Assembly: GCF_030867385.1 (NCBI RefSeq)
Contig: NZ_JAPFBJ010000002.1
Coordinates: 845,001-909,000, forward strand
Direction: 5' to 3'
DNA length: 64,000 bases
Source: Sphingobium sp. DEHP117
GTDB taxonomy: Bacteria > Pseudomonadota > Alphaproteobacteria > Sphingomonadales > Sphingomonadaceae
In this document: one piece after another, positions 47,059 to 55,806 of the stretch
Layout: each line of letters opens with the position of its first letter
How positions within the stretch are numbered: the stretch's first letter is position 1
The notes under the pieces: generated by a model
Database searches by the model: none
Told to the model about the DNA's origin: nothing
The model's input: the letters and a program-made list of their open reading frames with translations, nothing else
Made by a program: the position numbers and the translations under genes

Positions 47059-47078
47059 GTATACACGGCGTATACACA
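47059..47078 (+). repeat. Two 9-bp direct repeats near the tRNA
   Basis: CGTATACAC occurs at 47059-47067 and 47070-47078 with a 2-bp spacer, about 70 bp beyond the 3' end of tRNA-Val. This could be a protein-binding site such as an integrase arm site, but there is no integrase gene in the window. 46873-47058 shows no gene. Confidence 0.35.
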
Positions 47079-47144
47079 GATTAGAGTCGGCAGGCCCCCA
47101 CACCCATCCCACACCCCAAAAATGGCGTTTTTCCGCGGGTTTTG

Positions 47145-47220
47145 TGGTGGGCGATGACGGGCTCGAACCGCCGACATTCTCGGTGTAAACGAGACGCTCT
47201 ACCAACTGAGCTAATCGCCC
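47145..47220 (-). tRNA. tRNA-Val (anticodon UAC)
   Basis: A 76-nt cloverleaf on the minus strand. Acceptor stem GGGCGAT/ATCGCCC, discriminator A and encoded CCA; D arm GCTC..GAGC; anticodon stem TCTCG/CGAGA with loop TTTACAC, reading anticodon TAC (valine GUA); T loop TTCGAGC in GGCGGTTCGAGCCCGTC. All stems pair. It borders a debris-rich region on its 3' side, typical of a tRNA used as an island attachment site. Confidence 0.95.
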
Positions 47221-47348
47221 GCGCTTTCTTCCGCTGTGCGGGAGGCCGCTGCTATCTAGGGGAAAGAGCCGCTGGGTCAAGCCGTTTTCGCCCAGCAGGC
47301 ACATAATCCTCCGGCGACGGCGCTCGATTGTCAGCCTTTGCTTCAGGT

Positions 47349-48455
47349 TCAGACACCCTTTCGGAACCCATCGTCTTCTCCCTCGCCGAGCGCCGTCAGC
47401 AGGAGCGCGCGGGTCTCGTGAAACCAGCGCACGACCGCATGCATGCCTGCGTCGGACAGGGTGATAAAAATCCGGCGGCCGTCGCTGGGGTCGGCCTGCC
47501 GCTCCAGCAGGCGGCGGTCCGTGAGCTGGCGGATCCAGCGCAAGGCAGTCGTGGGGGGTACGGCGGCGGCGATGCACAGGCTCGAAACGGAGACTTTTGT
47601 GTTTTCAAGCCGGGCCGCCAGCAGATCGAGCAGGATGTCCCATGCGGGGTCGGCGAACAGATCGGGCGCAACCAGATGATCGCGCAGGCGCCTGACGCGC
47701 AGGATCGCGCGGACCTGCTGCGCGCTGATCGGTTCCTGCCAACCCGGAGCCTCGAAAGGTCCGCCCCGATACACGCGCTTCGGCGACTTGAGGGCCATCT
47801 CCCCCGCCTCGCCCCAAGGGCGCAGATCAGCTTCCTCCGGCGCGCGATCCTGCACCAGAGCCTCGACCATCCGGTTGAGCCGGAGCAACTGATCGTTGAG
47901 ACGCTGAAAATGATCCACTTCTGCTTCGGTCTCGGCCCCAACATCGTGCAGATAGTTGCCTGCCGCCTGATGTTGCACCAGCGCGGCGACGGCGGCGATC
48001 AGGTCTTCGCCGGATGGGTCGCACAGCAGAATAGGGCGGTCGCTGCCAAGATGGCCATGCACGATGTCCAGCCCGGCAAGTTTTGTAATGACGATAGCTG
48101 CGAGATGGCCAGCCTCCGCCTGTCGGCCGAGCTGGACGAGCAACTCGCCCACGCCCGCCTCCTCCCCCGTACAGCAGAGTATGAACGCATCGGGTGCCAC
48201 CATATTCCTCAGCTGCTCGGCGGCGCTGGATATCGACACGGTGTCGAGTATGCGCAGCCCGGTGGCGCGGGCCAGCGCGGCAACGCGGCCCATTGCCTGG
48301 CCTGCCTCGCCTGCCATGCTGTCGCCCGTGCAGATCAGCACGGATGTTTGATGATCTGCCTTGGCAAAGCCAAAGCCCTCCATCGGATAATGCGGCGGTG
48401 TGGTCCACTGATGCTCGGCGGGTTCAATCGGCACGGTCGCTCCCATACAGTCCAT
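47349..48455 (-). CDS. MarR-like winged-helix regulator with N-terminal receiver-like domain
   Basis: 368 residues. The C-terminal about 110 residues form a MarR-type winged helix: LLAARLENTKVSVSSLCIAA, then RWIRQLTDRRLLERQADPSD and GRRIFITLSDAG. Residues about 38-160 (SVLICTGDSMAGEAGQAMGR ... DAFILCC ... GHLAAIVIT) have alternating beta-strand/helix pattern like a receiver or flavodoxin fold but no acidic phosphorylation pocket. A helical linker joins them. It is a single gene next to tRNA-Val; target and signal are unknown. Confidence 0.75.
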   Translation of the reverse strand: MDCMGATVPIEPAEHQWTTPPHYPMEGFGFAKADHQTSVLICTGDSMAGEAGQAMGRVAALARATGLRILDTVSISSAAEQLRNMVAPDAFILCCTGEEAGVGELLVQLGRQAEAGHLAAIVITKLAGLDIVHGHLGSDRPILLCDPSGEDLIAAVAALVQHQAAGNYLHDVGAETEAEVDHFQRLNDQLLRLNRMVEALVQDRAPEEADLRPWGEAGEMALKSPKRVYRGGPFEAPGWQEPISAQQVRAILRVRRLRDHLVAPDLFADPAWDILLDLLAARLENTKVSVSSLCIAAAVPPTTALRWIRQLTDRRLLERQADPSDGRRIFITLSDAGMHAVVRWFHETRALLLTALGEGEDDGFRKGV

Positions 48456-48746
48456 TGTCAGCTCTCTTGGCTGGATGATGTCGTGCGAACCCGATTCTTT
48501 GCGCCATTATGGCGAGAAAACCGCATAATGCCCGGGCGTGTTGGTCCAGAATGAAGTGATATGCCCGACAGCGCCCTTCCTTGCCGCGCTGGCTCCCATC
48601 GTCTTTTCCCACTGCTTCTATGCTAAGCCCAAGATTTTCCTGCCACAGTCGAGAGAATATTCCCTCCGAAGCGGAGAGAATTGTGAGAAAGCATCCAGAC
48701 GGAATTTCCTTTCCCGCTTCGCCGGGAAACCTTAAGGCGTGCCGCG

Positions 48747-49274
48747 ATGCCGTCACCCCATTCTTCCAGCTCCGATCTCGAGTCTTCGCTCCGCCGGTTC
48801 GACGCGCAATTGCGCGCAAGCGACAGCGCCACACAGACGCTGGAGACCTGGCTGGCCACGCAGAGCGGCAATGCCGATGTGACGCTGTCCGCCCATGTGC
48901 GCGCCGTCGTTGCGCCCCGCGTCGACCTTGCCGTCCAGCGCCGCCTTGAGGTGGAGCGCTGGGCCGAGGTCAGCTACCGCCGCGTATGGCTCGTCTGGCA
49001 GGGGCGGGTGTTGTCTGTTGCCGAAAACTGGTTCGTGGCGGCGCGGCTAGGGGAAGGCATGGCGGCCGATCTGGCCGGCGGCGCCACGCCGTTCGGTGCG
49101 GTGATCGCGCCACTCGCGCCCACGCGCGAGACGCTGGCGGCCGAATGGCTGTGGGCGGGGAAGGGGGATCGTCTGCCTACCGCCCTGTTGAGCCACCACG
49201 CGCTGGTGCGCGCCAGTGATGGCGCGCCGCTGTGCGAGGTGCGCGAGGTCTATACCCGCAATATCCTCACCTAA
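48747..49274 (+). CDS. Chorismate lyase (UbiC)-like protein
   Basis: 175 residues. Segments YRRVWLVWQGRVLSVAENWF, TPFGAVIAPLAPTRE, and LLSHHALVRASDGAPLCEVR then EVYTRNIL follow the UbiC/chorismate-pyruvate-lyase-like pattern (AENW..P..L, PFG..I, R, L.H.ALV...G.PLCEV.E.YTRNIL). UbiC makes 4-hydroxybenzoate for ubiquinone; whether this one does is not certain. The start ATG is preceded by AAGGCG. Its 3' end meets the converging methyltransferase gene within 4 bp. The upstream interval 48456-48746 holds only a promoter region. Confidence 0.75.
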   Translation: MPSPHSSSSDLESSLRRFDAQLRASDSATQTLETWLATQSGNADVTLSAHVRAVVAPRVDLAVQRRLEVERWAEVSYRRVWLVWQGRVLSVAENWFVAARLGEGMAADLAGGATPFGAVIAPLAPTRETLAAEWLWAGKGDRLPTALLSHHALVRASDGAPLCEVREVYTRNILT

Positions 49275-50050
49275 ACCCGCTTCACCGCGCGGGCGCAGAC
49301 GATCAGCTCATAGTTCGGGTCGTTGTAATCGATCTGGTCCGGCCTGATCTCGCGCGCGCCCAGCCCATGCAGGTTGGCGACGCAGGAGAGCACGTTGCCA
49401 TAAGTCTGCACCTTCAGGTTCTCGCGCCCGAACACGTCACCAAAGAGGCGTCGCTTGGATTGCGAGGTGAAATGCCAATATTCGCCCCAGTCGTCCACGC
49501 CCTCGCGCCGCGCCACGCGCGACATGCCGTGAGATGTGGCGAGCACCACGCCGCCCGGCTTCAAAATGCGATGCAGCTCCCTGATGCACTTCTCGATCTC
49601 GAAGATCATCTGCAGCGTCTGGGTGATGATGATGCAGTCGAACGTGTTGTCAGGGATGTGGGGCGCGTTGGTGAGGTCCGCGACGATGGTGGCCTTGGGG
49701 TTGCCCTCAACATAGTTCAGCACATCCGGCTGGGTCACGCGGTTCCCGCCGAACTTGATGGTGTAGGCGGGGTCGCCCATCTCCAGCGTGCGGCCTTTCA
49801 CATCGGCGCTGTGTTCGCCCAGAAACTGCTCGATATAATAGCGCTCGATGGTCAGCAGATCGCGGTCCTTGCCGAAGATCGCACTGATCGGATCGAGCCG
49901 GTCGAGGCTGCCGAAATTGACGCTGCCCACCGGCACGGCCTGCAGCCCCAAGCGCCGCTGCTGTGCGCGGATCCAGTCCCGCGTGGAGGCGGGCAGCAGC
50001 GCCACCGCGACATCGCGCACCTTCTCACTGATTTTCGCTATGATCGGCAC
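49271..50050 (-). CDS. SAM-dependent methyltransferase (class I)
   Basis: 259 residues. Rossmann-type motifs: GRTLEMGDPAYTIKFG (motif I, variant), ATIVADLTN (motif II), FDCIIITQTLQMIFEIEKCI and LHRILKPGGVVLATSHG (motifs IV-V, the 'LKPGG' hallmark of methyltransferase_11). The C terminus, GAREIRPDQIDYNDPNYELI, is typical of methyltransferases in glycan clusters. It starts the polysaccharide region, next to the HAD-UbiA gene, so a sugar or glycolipid substrate is plausible (inference). Confidence 0.85.
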   Translation of the reverse strand: MPIIAKISEKVRDVAVALLPASTRDWIRAQQRRLGLQAVPVGSVNFGSLDRLDPISAIFGKDRDLLTIERYYIEQFLGEHSADVKGRTLEMGDPAYTIKFGGNRVTQPDVLNYVEGNPKATIVADLTNAPHIPDNTFDCIIITQTLQMIFEIEKCIRELHRILKPGGVVLATSHGMSRVARREGVDDWGEYWHFTSQSKRRLFGDVFGRENLKVQTYGNVLSCVANLHGLGAREIRPDQIDYNDPNYELIVCARAVKRV

Positions 50051-50085
50051 GTCAAAACCCCTTCACACCCAAATTTTTCACCGCC

Positions 50086-51513
50086 TCAACCCACCGCCGC
50101 CAGCCAGCACAGGCCCACCATCGCGCCATGCAGCCAGCTCACCCGGTCCTTGAGGGCAAACACCACCGGGTCGTCATGCAGTGCGCCTCGGTGCGCCTTC
50201 ACCCACACGCGGATCAGCCATGACGCCAGCACCAGCGGTACGAAGAACAGCCGCTGCGGATGCTCGTACAGCCCTTTTGTCGCCACGTCGAACTGCATGT
50301 AGAACAGCATGACCAGCACCGACATTGCAGCGGTCGCGATGCCGAGCGAAACGGTGAGTGGCGTGTCTGTGGCGAGGTAGCCGCGCCCGGCCACCGTGCG
50401 CCCCTCCGCGCTTGCGCGGACCAGCTCCGCATGCCGCTTCGCAAGCGCCAGCGAGCCGAACAGGATCATCGCGAAGGATGTGAGCCACAGCGATTGCGGC
50501 TGATGTGCCAGCTCCACGCCCGCCTGAATGCGCAGCGTAAACAGCCCGCCGATCACCATCACATCGACCAGCGGCTGCGCCTTGAGCCACAGCGAATAGC
50601 CGAGCGTCAGCGCGAGATAAGAAAGCAGCACCAGCGCAAAGCCGGGATCGAGCGCGATGCTGCCCGCCAGCCCCGCGACCAGCATCGCCGCGCCGATACC
50701 TGCTCCCTTCAGAAGAGACAGCTTCCCGCTGGCGAGCGCGCGGTGGCGCTTGCCGAAATGCGCGCGGTCGGCGGAGAGGTCGTTCATGTCGTTGAACAAA
50801 TAGGTGGCCGAGGCGACGAGACCGAAGCACAGAAAGCCCGCGATCACCCGCGCGATCATGGCGGGATCGTGAAACGCCTGCCCCAGCATCAGCGGCACGA
50901 ACAGCATCAGGTTCTTCGACCACTGGTGCAGCCGCAACGCCTTCACCCAGTCGCGCAGCCGCATGGAGGGAGGCGTGAAGCTTTGGGCAGGGGCGATCCC
51001 CCGGCCCTTGAGCGCCCGCGCCACCGATGTGGAGCCGCCTGCGACATAGGCATGGCCCGCTTTCTCCCACACCGGCAGGTCGGCACGCGCATCGCCGATA
51101 TAATCGAAGCCGTGCGGGAATCGCTCGGCAAGCGCGGCTGCCTTGTTCGCCCCCTTGAGGTTGTGCGCGCCATCGCTGGCGATAACGCCGTCGAACAGTG
51201 CGAGATGCTCGGCAACCCCGTGCGCGATGCGAGCATCGGCCGCCGTCACCAGCCACACCTGCCCGCCGCCCGCCTTGCGCTTTTCGATGAAGGCGAGGAT
51301 ATCCGCGTCATAGGGCAGGGTGGCGCAGTCGAGTTTCGCGGCGTCGGCCAGCGCCTGCTTGAACCCGGCACGGCCCTTCATCACGCGCGGCAACAGCGCG
51401 GCAAAGCGCAAAGGCGCGCGTGTCGCCACCCGCACCGCACACTCGACCAGCGTGTCGGTGCGCGCCAGCGTGCCGTCCAGATCGACGATGAGGGGAAGAT
51501 GATGCGCGGTCAT
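50086..51513 (-). CDS. HAD hydrolase-UbiA prenyltransferase fusion
   Basis: 475 residues from the ATG at 51513. Residues 1-190 are a HAD phosphatase domain: D11-L-D-G-T nucleophile motif, VTAADAR (motif II) and DYIGDARADLPVW (motif IV). Residues about 195-475 are a UbiA-type membrane domain with 7-9 helices and N-D-x-x-D-x-x-x-D in YLFNDMNDLSADRAHFGKRH. This architecture resembles decaprenyl-phosphate 5-phosphoribosyltransferase with its phosphatase fused, i.e. synthesis of a polyprenyl-linked pentose donor (family knowledge; substrate inferred). It overlaps the next gene by 4 nt. Confidence 0.88.
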   Translation of the reverse strand: MTAHHLPLIVDLDGTLARTDTLVECAVRVATRAPLRFAALLPRVMKGRAGFKQALADAAKLDCATLPYDADILAFIEKRKAGGGQVWLVTAADARIAHGVAEHLALFDGVIASDGAHNLKGANKAAALAERFPHGFDYIGDARADLPVWEKAGHAYVAGGSTSVARALKGRGIAPAQSFTPPSMRLRDWVKALRLHQWSKNLMLFVPLMLGQAFHDPAMIARVIAGFLCFGLVASATYLFNDMNDLSADRAHFGKRHRALASGKLSLLKGAGIGAAMLVAGLAGSIALDPGFALVLLSYLALTLGYSLWLKAQPLVDVMVIGGLFTLRIQAGVELAHQPQSLWLTSFAMILFGSLALAKRHAELVRASAEGRTVAGRGYLATDTPLTVSLGIATAAMSVLVMLFYMQFDVATKGLYEHPQRLFFVPLVLASWLIRVWVKAHRGALHDDPVVFALKDRVSWLHGAMVGLCWLAAVG

Positions 51514-53516
51514 GGCGTGGACTCGCCTGTTGCCCGGGGCGCGATATGCCACACTGCCCTGCCCGGCAGGCGTGCGATGATCTCCGCATTCGCCGCCGGG
51601 CCGAGATCGCGCACGAAGACTGGGCCGGAGAGATCCGGCGTGTTGAGCGTGAAGGCGCTCCCGAACTCGCTCACATCATCGCTTTTCACGAAGATGAGCG
51701 CATTGTCCGTCGCGCCCGCCGCCGCCATCTCGCGATAGCCACTGTGGAAACCCCGGAATTCCCAATATTTTTCAACTGCGCGCCACGGCAGAAAGGCAAA
51801 CAGGCCAAGCGCGCCCATCAGCGCCGCCACTACCGCCACGCGTTGCCTGCCCTCCGCCCACCCGGCGTGGTCCGTCATTGCCGCTGCCGTCTGCAATCCG
51901 CGCGCAGAGAGGTATAGCGCGGGCCATAAGGTCATGTACCAATAGCGCGGGCCGATATAGAAGCCGCCATTGAACCAGTAGAGGCTGTAGGCGAGGATGG
52001 TGGCGCCCATCACGGTGAGCATCGCCTTGTCCATGCGGTTGAGGCGTCCCCAGATCAGATGGACATAGACCAGCAGCAGCGAGCCCACCGCCCAGCCGAG
52101 CAGCTCCGTATTCATCGATTTTAGGTTGAACTGCTGCTCGATCAGCGCCTCCAGCGGGCCATGGCCGCGCCAGATGTCGACGCCGCCCCAGCTGTCCGGA
52201 GAGCCGATATCGGCGCCGAACCCCAGCCGGTTTGCGCCCTTGTGCCACAGATGGTCGAAATACTGGTCGATCGGCGTTGCCATCGCGTTGCCGGTCAGCA
52301 TCCGGTTATAGGGGAAGACCAGCGCGCCGAGCGCAATGCATCCCGCGCCATAGGCGGCAACGCCGATCCAGCCGGATAGCGCCCGCAGGTCGGCCCGGCT
52401 CATCGCCCACAGGCCGGTCCCGGTGCCGATCAGCACACCTTCAAGCGGCCGGGTGAGGAACAGCGCGCCCATCAGCAACCCCGCCAGCAGCCATGCGGCC
52501 ACGCTGAAGCGCCCCTCCACCAGCATCAGCCGCCATGCCCCCAGCACCAGCACGAGGGTGAGCGGATGGCTCATCAGCGAGGCGCCCATCGCCAGAAACC
52601 ATGGCGAGATGCACAGCAATAGGGTCACCAGCGCCGCCAGCCGCGTCGAGGCGATACGCGCGACGAAACTGTGGCTCAGCAGAACGGCAAGCCCGGTCAA
52701 CAGCGGATTGACGATGAAGGGCGCCCCCGCCGCTACGCCCAGCGCCAGCACGGCAGGCCAAGCGGGCGGGAAGATCGAGAACCACTTCCCGCTCTCGATG
52801 CTGATCCAGTCATAGGCGAGCGCGGCGTTGAGCGCGCCGCCCGGCGCGGCCAGATAGAGATGCCCCGCCGCATACATCTTGGCCTGAAACAGATAGGCCA
52901 CCTCGTCGGGCAGGCGCGGCATACGGTCAAACGCGGTGAGGGCGAGCAACAGCGATACGCCAAACGCCCAGAGCGCCGCAACATAGGGCAGGCGCGGCGA
53001 AACTGCCACCCGCTCTCCCCATGCGCCCATCTGCCTCAGCACTTCCTCGGGCGCCATCATCGCCAGCGCGGCAAGGCAGACGCCGTGGATGGCGATCAGG
53101 TCCGCGCTCGCGAAAACCTGCTTGGCAAAGGTCGTATATTCATGCCGGAGCACGAACCCCATCGGCGAAACCGCGCAGATCAAGAGAAGTAGGCCGAGCA
53201 GGAGGATGCGCCTCATGCCGAGGCGTTGTGCTCCTTGCCACAACGCGGCCAGTCGCCCCCCGCTTAATAGCGCGATCCCGGCTGCGGCGGCCTCCAGCGC
53301 TATGAGCACATAGCAAAACTGGGCCAGCCCCTGCGGCTTCAGTTTCAACGCGCCAAACCAGAGCGGGTCCTCCAGCCCCAGATGTCCGGCATTGCCGGCG
53401 ACAAACGCGGCCGCCAGCGCCCACATGCCCTCGCGCCTCAGCAACGCGATAAGGCCCAGCGCACCCGCCAGGCCCAGCATCGCCGCGAACCATAGTGGCA
53501 CGCCAACCGCCATCAT
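51510..53516 (-). CDS. Membrane glycosyltransferase, GT-C (ArnT/PMT-like)
   Basis: 668 residues with 12 or more hydrophobic helices. RLPDEVAYLFQAKMYAAGHL is the D-E loop-1 motif of GT-C enzymes, which use polyprenyl-phosphate sugars on the periplasmic side; GPRYWYMTLWPALYL and MSHPLTLVLVLG are further family pattern. The C-terminal about 90 residues form a soluble domain. It overlaps the HAD-UbiA gene by 4 nt. If the latter makes a polyprenyl-phosphate pentose, this enzyme is the obvious consumer (inference). Confidence 0.8.
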   Translation of the reverse strand: MMAVGVPLWFAAMLGLAGALGLIALLRREGMWALAAAFVAGNAGHLGLEDPLWFGALKLKPQGLAQFCYVLIALEAAAAGIALLSGGRLAALWQGAQRLGMRRILLLGLLLLICAVSPMGFVLRHEYTTFAKQVFASADLIAIHGVCLAALAMMAPEEVLRQMGAWGERVAVSPRLPYVAALWAFGVSLLLALTAFDRMPRLPDEVAYLFQAKMYAAGHLYLAAPGGALNAALAYDWISIESGKWFSIFPPAWPAVLALGVAAGAPFIVNPLLTGLAVLLSHSFVARIASTRLAALVTLLLCISPWFLAMGASLMSHPLTLVLVLGAWRLMLVEGRFSVAAWLLAGLLMGALFLTRPLEGVLIGTGTGLWAMSRADLRALSGWIGVAAYGAGCIALGALVFPYNRMLTGNAMATPIDQYFDHLWHKGANRLGFGADIGSPDSWGGVDIWRGHGPLEALIEQQFNLKSMNTELLGWAVGSLLLVYVHLIWGRLNRMDKAMLTVMGATILAYSLYWFNGGFYIGPRYWYMTLWPALYLSARGLQTAAAMTDHAGWAEGRQRVAVVAALMGALGLFAFLPWRAVEKYWEFRGFHSGYREMAAAGATDNALIFVKSDDVSEFGSAFTLNTPDLSGPVFVRDLGPAANAEIIARLPGRAVWHIAPRATGESTP

Positions 53517-53543
53517 CTACGCCTTCCCCCCGGCGATGGCGCT

Positions 53544-54554
53544 TCAGGCCGCCGCGTCGTTCTTTCCGGAATCCGCCACCGGCGCGATTCCCATCGCCGC
53601 GCGCTGTTCGGCGATCACATCGTCGATGATCTGATCGAGCGAGGTGCGCGGGCGATAGCCGATGAACTTCTCCAGCTTGCGCACATCGGGAATGCGGCGC
53701 TGCATGTCTTCAAAGCCGAAGCCATAGACCTCGCTATAGGGCTTCTTGACGATCTCGGATTTCGAGCCGGTCTTCTTCTTGATCTTCTCGGCCAGCCCAT
53801 AGATCGAGACTTCCTCGTCGTTGCCGACGTTGAAGACATGGCCGATCGCGTTGGGCGCGTTCAAGAGGCGGGTGAGCGACTCCACCGCGTCATAGACATG
53901 GCCGAAGCAGCGCGATTGGTCGCCGGTGCCGTGCACGGTGATCGGATCTCCCTTCAGTGCCTGGCTCACGAAATTGGGCAGCACCATGCCGTAATAGCCG
54001 GTCTGGCGGGGGCCGGTGGTGTTGAACAGGCGCACGATGATGCAGCGGATGCGCTTCTCGTAGGAGTAGGAAAGGGCGAGCGATTCATCCAGCATCTTGG
54101 CGACGGCGTAGGACCAGCGCAGGTTCGCGGTCGCGCCCAGCACCAGGTCGTCATCCTCGGAGAACGGCACCTTCTCGGCCTTGCCATATACTTCAGAGGT
54201 CGAGGCGATGATCACCAGCTTGTTGCCGTTGGCGGCGGCATGGAGAATATTCTCGGTGCCGTTGACATTGGTGTGGATCGAAAGGCTCGGCTTTTCGAGG
54301 ATCAGCTTGACGCCGACGGCAGCGGCCAGATGGATCACCGCGTCGCATTTCTCGACCAGCTCCTGCACCAGCGCCTGATCGCGTACGGAGCCGATCACCA
54401 TCTCGAAATTCTGGTGATCCTTCGAATTGGCGAGGTTCGCCATGTCGCCGGTGGAAAGGTTGTCGAGCACGACAACGCCATGTCCCATACTCAGCAGCCG
54501 CTCGGTCAGGTGCGATCCGATAAAGCCGGCGCCGCCAGTTACGAGGATTCTCAT
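53544..54554 (-). CDS. NAD-dependent nucleotide-sugar epimerase/dehydratase
   Basis: 336 residues of the extended SDR class. GGAGFIGSHLTE is the NAD motif, ASTSEVYG carries the catalytic Ser/Thr, and Y-A-V-A-K in RWSYAVAKMLDE is the active-site Tyr/Lys. RLFNTTGPRQTGYYGMVLPN is near-identical to UDP-glucuronate decarboxylases and related epimerases. It produces a nucleotide sugar for the surface glycan; UDP-xylose/pentose formation is one possibility. It overlaps the adjacent glycosyltransferase by 4 nt. Confidence 0.9.
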   Translation of the reverse strand: MRILVTGGAGFIGSHLTERLLSMGHGVVVLDNLSTGDMANLANSKDHQNFEMVIGSVRDQALVQELVEKCDAVIHLAAAVGVKLILEKPSLSIHTNVNGTENILHAAANGNKLVIIASTSEVYGKAEKVPFSEDDDLVLGATANLRWSYAVAKMLDESLALSYSYEKRIRCIIVRLFNTTGPRQTGYYGMVLPNFVSQALKGDPITVHGTGDQSRCFGHVYDAVESLTRLLNAPNAIGHVFNVGNDEEVSIYGLAEKIKKKTGSKSEIVKKPYSEVYGFGFEDMQRRIPDVRKLEKFIGYRPRTSLDQIIDDVIAEQRAAMGIAPVADSGKNDAAA

Positions 54555-55786
54555 GCTCTATTCTCCAATACCGAAATGACGTGTTCGTTGCCCTTCGCGC
54601 GCGCAGCCTTACGCACGACATCCAAATATTCTGTTATGACGATGTCTTCTTTCCAATTTTTTTCATAGGCGATCCTCGCCTCGCGCGCCAGCGCGTCGCG
54701 CCGGGCGGGGTCGGTGCCCAGTTCCGCGATCGCCGCGCGCAGCTCCGCCTCGTTTTCGAACAGCAAACCGCCCCCCTTGGCGATGATCTCCGGAAAGGGG
54801 CCGAGGCGGCGCGCGATCACCGGCGTGCCGCCACGAAACGCCTCGATCAGGATGATGCCGAATGTCTCATAGCATAATGACGGTACGATGAGCGCACGGG
54901 CATTGCTGTACCAGGCGGGCAGCGCTTCGGGGTCGAGCCGCCCGGTGAAATGCACGCGGTCCATGCCTGCGCCTTGCGCGCGCAGCTCCGCCTCATAGTC
55001 GCCGCCACCCACAACCACGAGGTCGGGCCCGTCCGCCGCGCTGCCGGAAAAGGCGGGGATAATGTCCTGCACGCCCTTGATCTTTTCCAGCCGCCCGACG
55101 AACAGGAAATAGGGGCGCGGATGCGGCGCGGCCTGTCCCGTGATCGGCGGCATGTCCGGCAGGAAATAGGGCACCACCTCCATCTCCGGCGCAAAGCCGA
55201 AAGCGCGGTGTTTGTCGCGGCTGAACTGGCTCTTGGCGATGAAGGCGTCGATATGCCGCGCCTCGCGCCCCAGCTTGCCGGTCCAGCGCCACGGCTGCGG
55301 CGGGCGCCTGTAGCTCAGCTGGCAGCGCACGCACGCCCGCTGTTCGCAGACCTCGCGGTTTTCCTTCCACAGCACATGGGTGGGGCAGACGAGCCAATGC
55401 TCATGCGCCTCGTAAATCCGCACGGCATTCGGGTCGCCAAGGCCGAAGAGGCCCGGCCCGCCGACCAACGAGGCGTTGTGGTGCCAGATCACATCGAACC
55501 TGCCGGGGCCGAGCAGCTCCTCCAGCCGCGCCTTGTGGATGACCGGGCGGCCCAGCTGATGCACGAGCAGGTTGGAGAGCATGCCCATGCCGGAGGCGAG
55601 GCCGATCACCTCGATGCGCGGGTCCATCTCGATGCTCGCGGGTTCGCGTCCAGCCTGCGTGGTGTAGGCATCCCTGTCATGCACCACGGTGATGTGGTGC
55701 CCCCGGTCCGCCAGCGCGGTCGCCAGCCTGCGGATGCCGATGCCGTCCCCGCCGAAGTTATACGGCGGGTAGAAAGTCGTCAGCAT
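54551..55786 (-). CDS. Glycosyltransferase family 4
   Basis: 411 residues, GT-B fold. The N-terminal domain starts MLTTFYPPYNFGGDGIGIRR; the C-terminal domain has FVGRLEKIKGVQDIIPAF and the E-x7-E motif in CYETFGIILIEAFRGG. A Cys-rich insertion CEQRACVRCQL at about 140 is seen in GT4 enzymes of this type and may bind a metal. It is cytoplasmic or peripheral and transfers a sugar to a lipid carrier. It is coupled to the epimerase by a 4-nt overlap. Confidence 0.9.
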   Translation of the reverse strand: MLTTFYPPYNFGGDGIGIRRLATALADRGHHITVVHDRDAYTTQAGREPASIEMDPRIEVIGLASGMGMLSNLLVHQLGRPVIHKARLEELLGPGRFDVIWHHNASLVGGPGLFGLGDPNAVRIYEAHEHWLVCPTHVLWKENREVCEQRACVRCQLSYRRPPQPWRWTGKLGREARHIDAFIAKSQFSRDKHRAFGFAPEMEVVPYFLPDMPPITGQAAPHPRPYFLFVGRLEKIKGVQDIIPAFSGSAADGPDLVVVGGGDYEAELRAQGAGMDRVHFTGRLDPEALPAWYSNARALIVPSLCYETFGIILIEAFRGGTPVIARRLGPFPEIIAKGGGLLFENEAELRAAIAELGTDPARRDALAREARIAYEKNWKEDIVITEYLDVVRKAARAKGNEHVISVLENRA

Positions 55787-55806
55787 GGCGATCTTCAGCG
55801 GAATAG

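Noticed and set aside
50260-51738. 492-codon plus-strand frame opposite the HAD-UbiA gene
   Set aside because: Mirror of a well-supported gene, rich in Arg/His/Gln, no motif.
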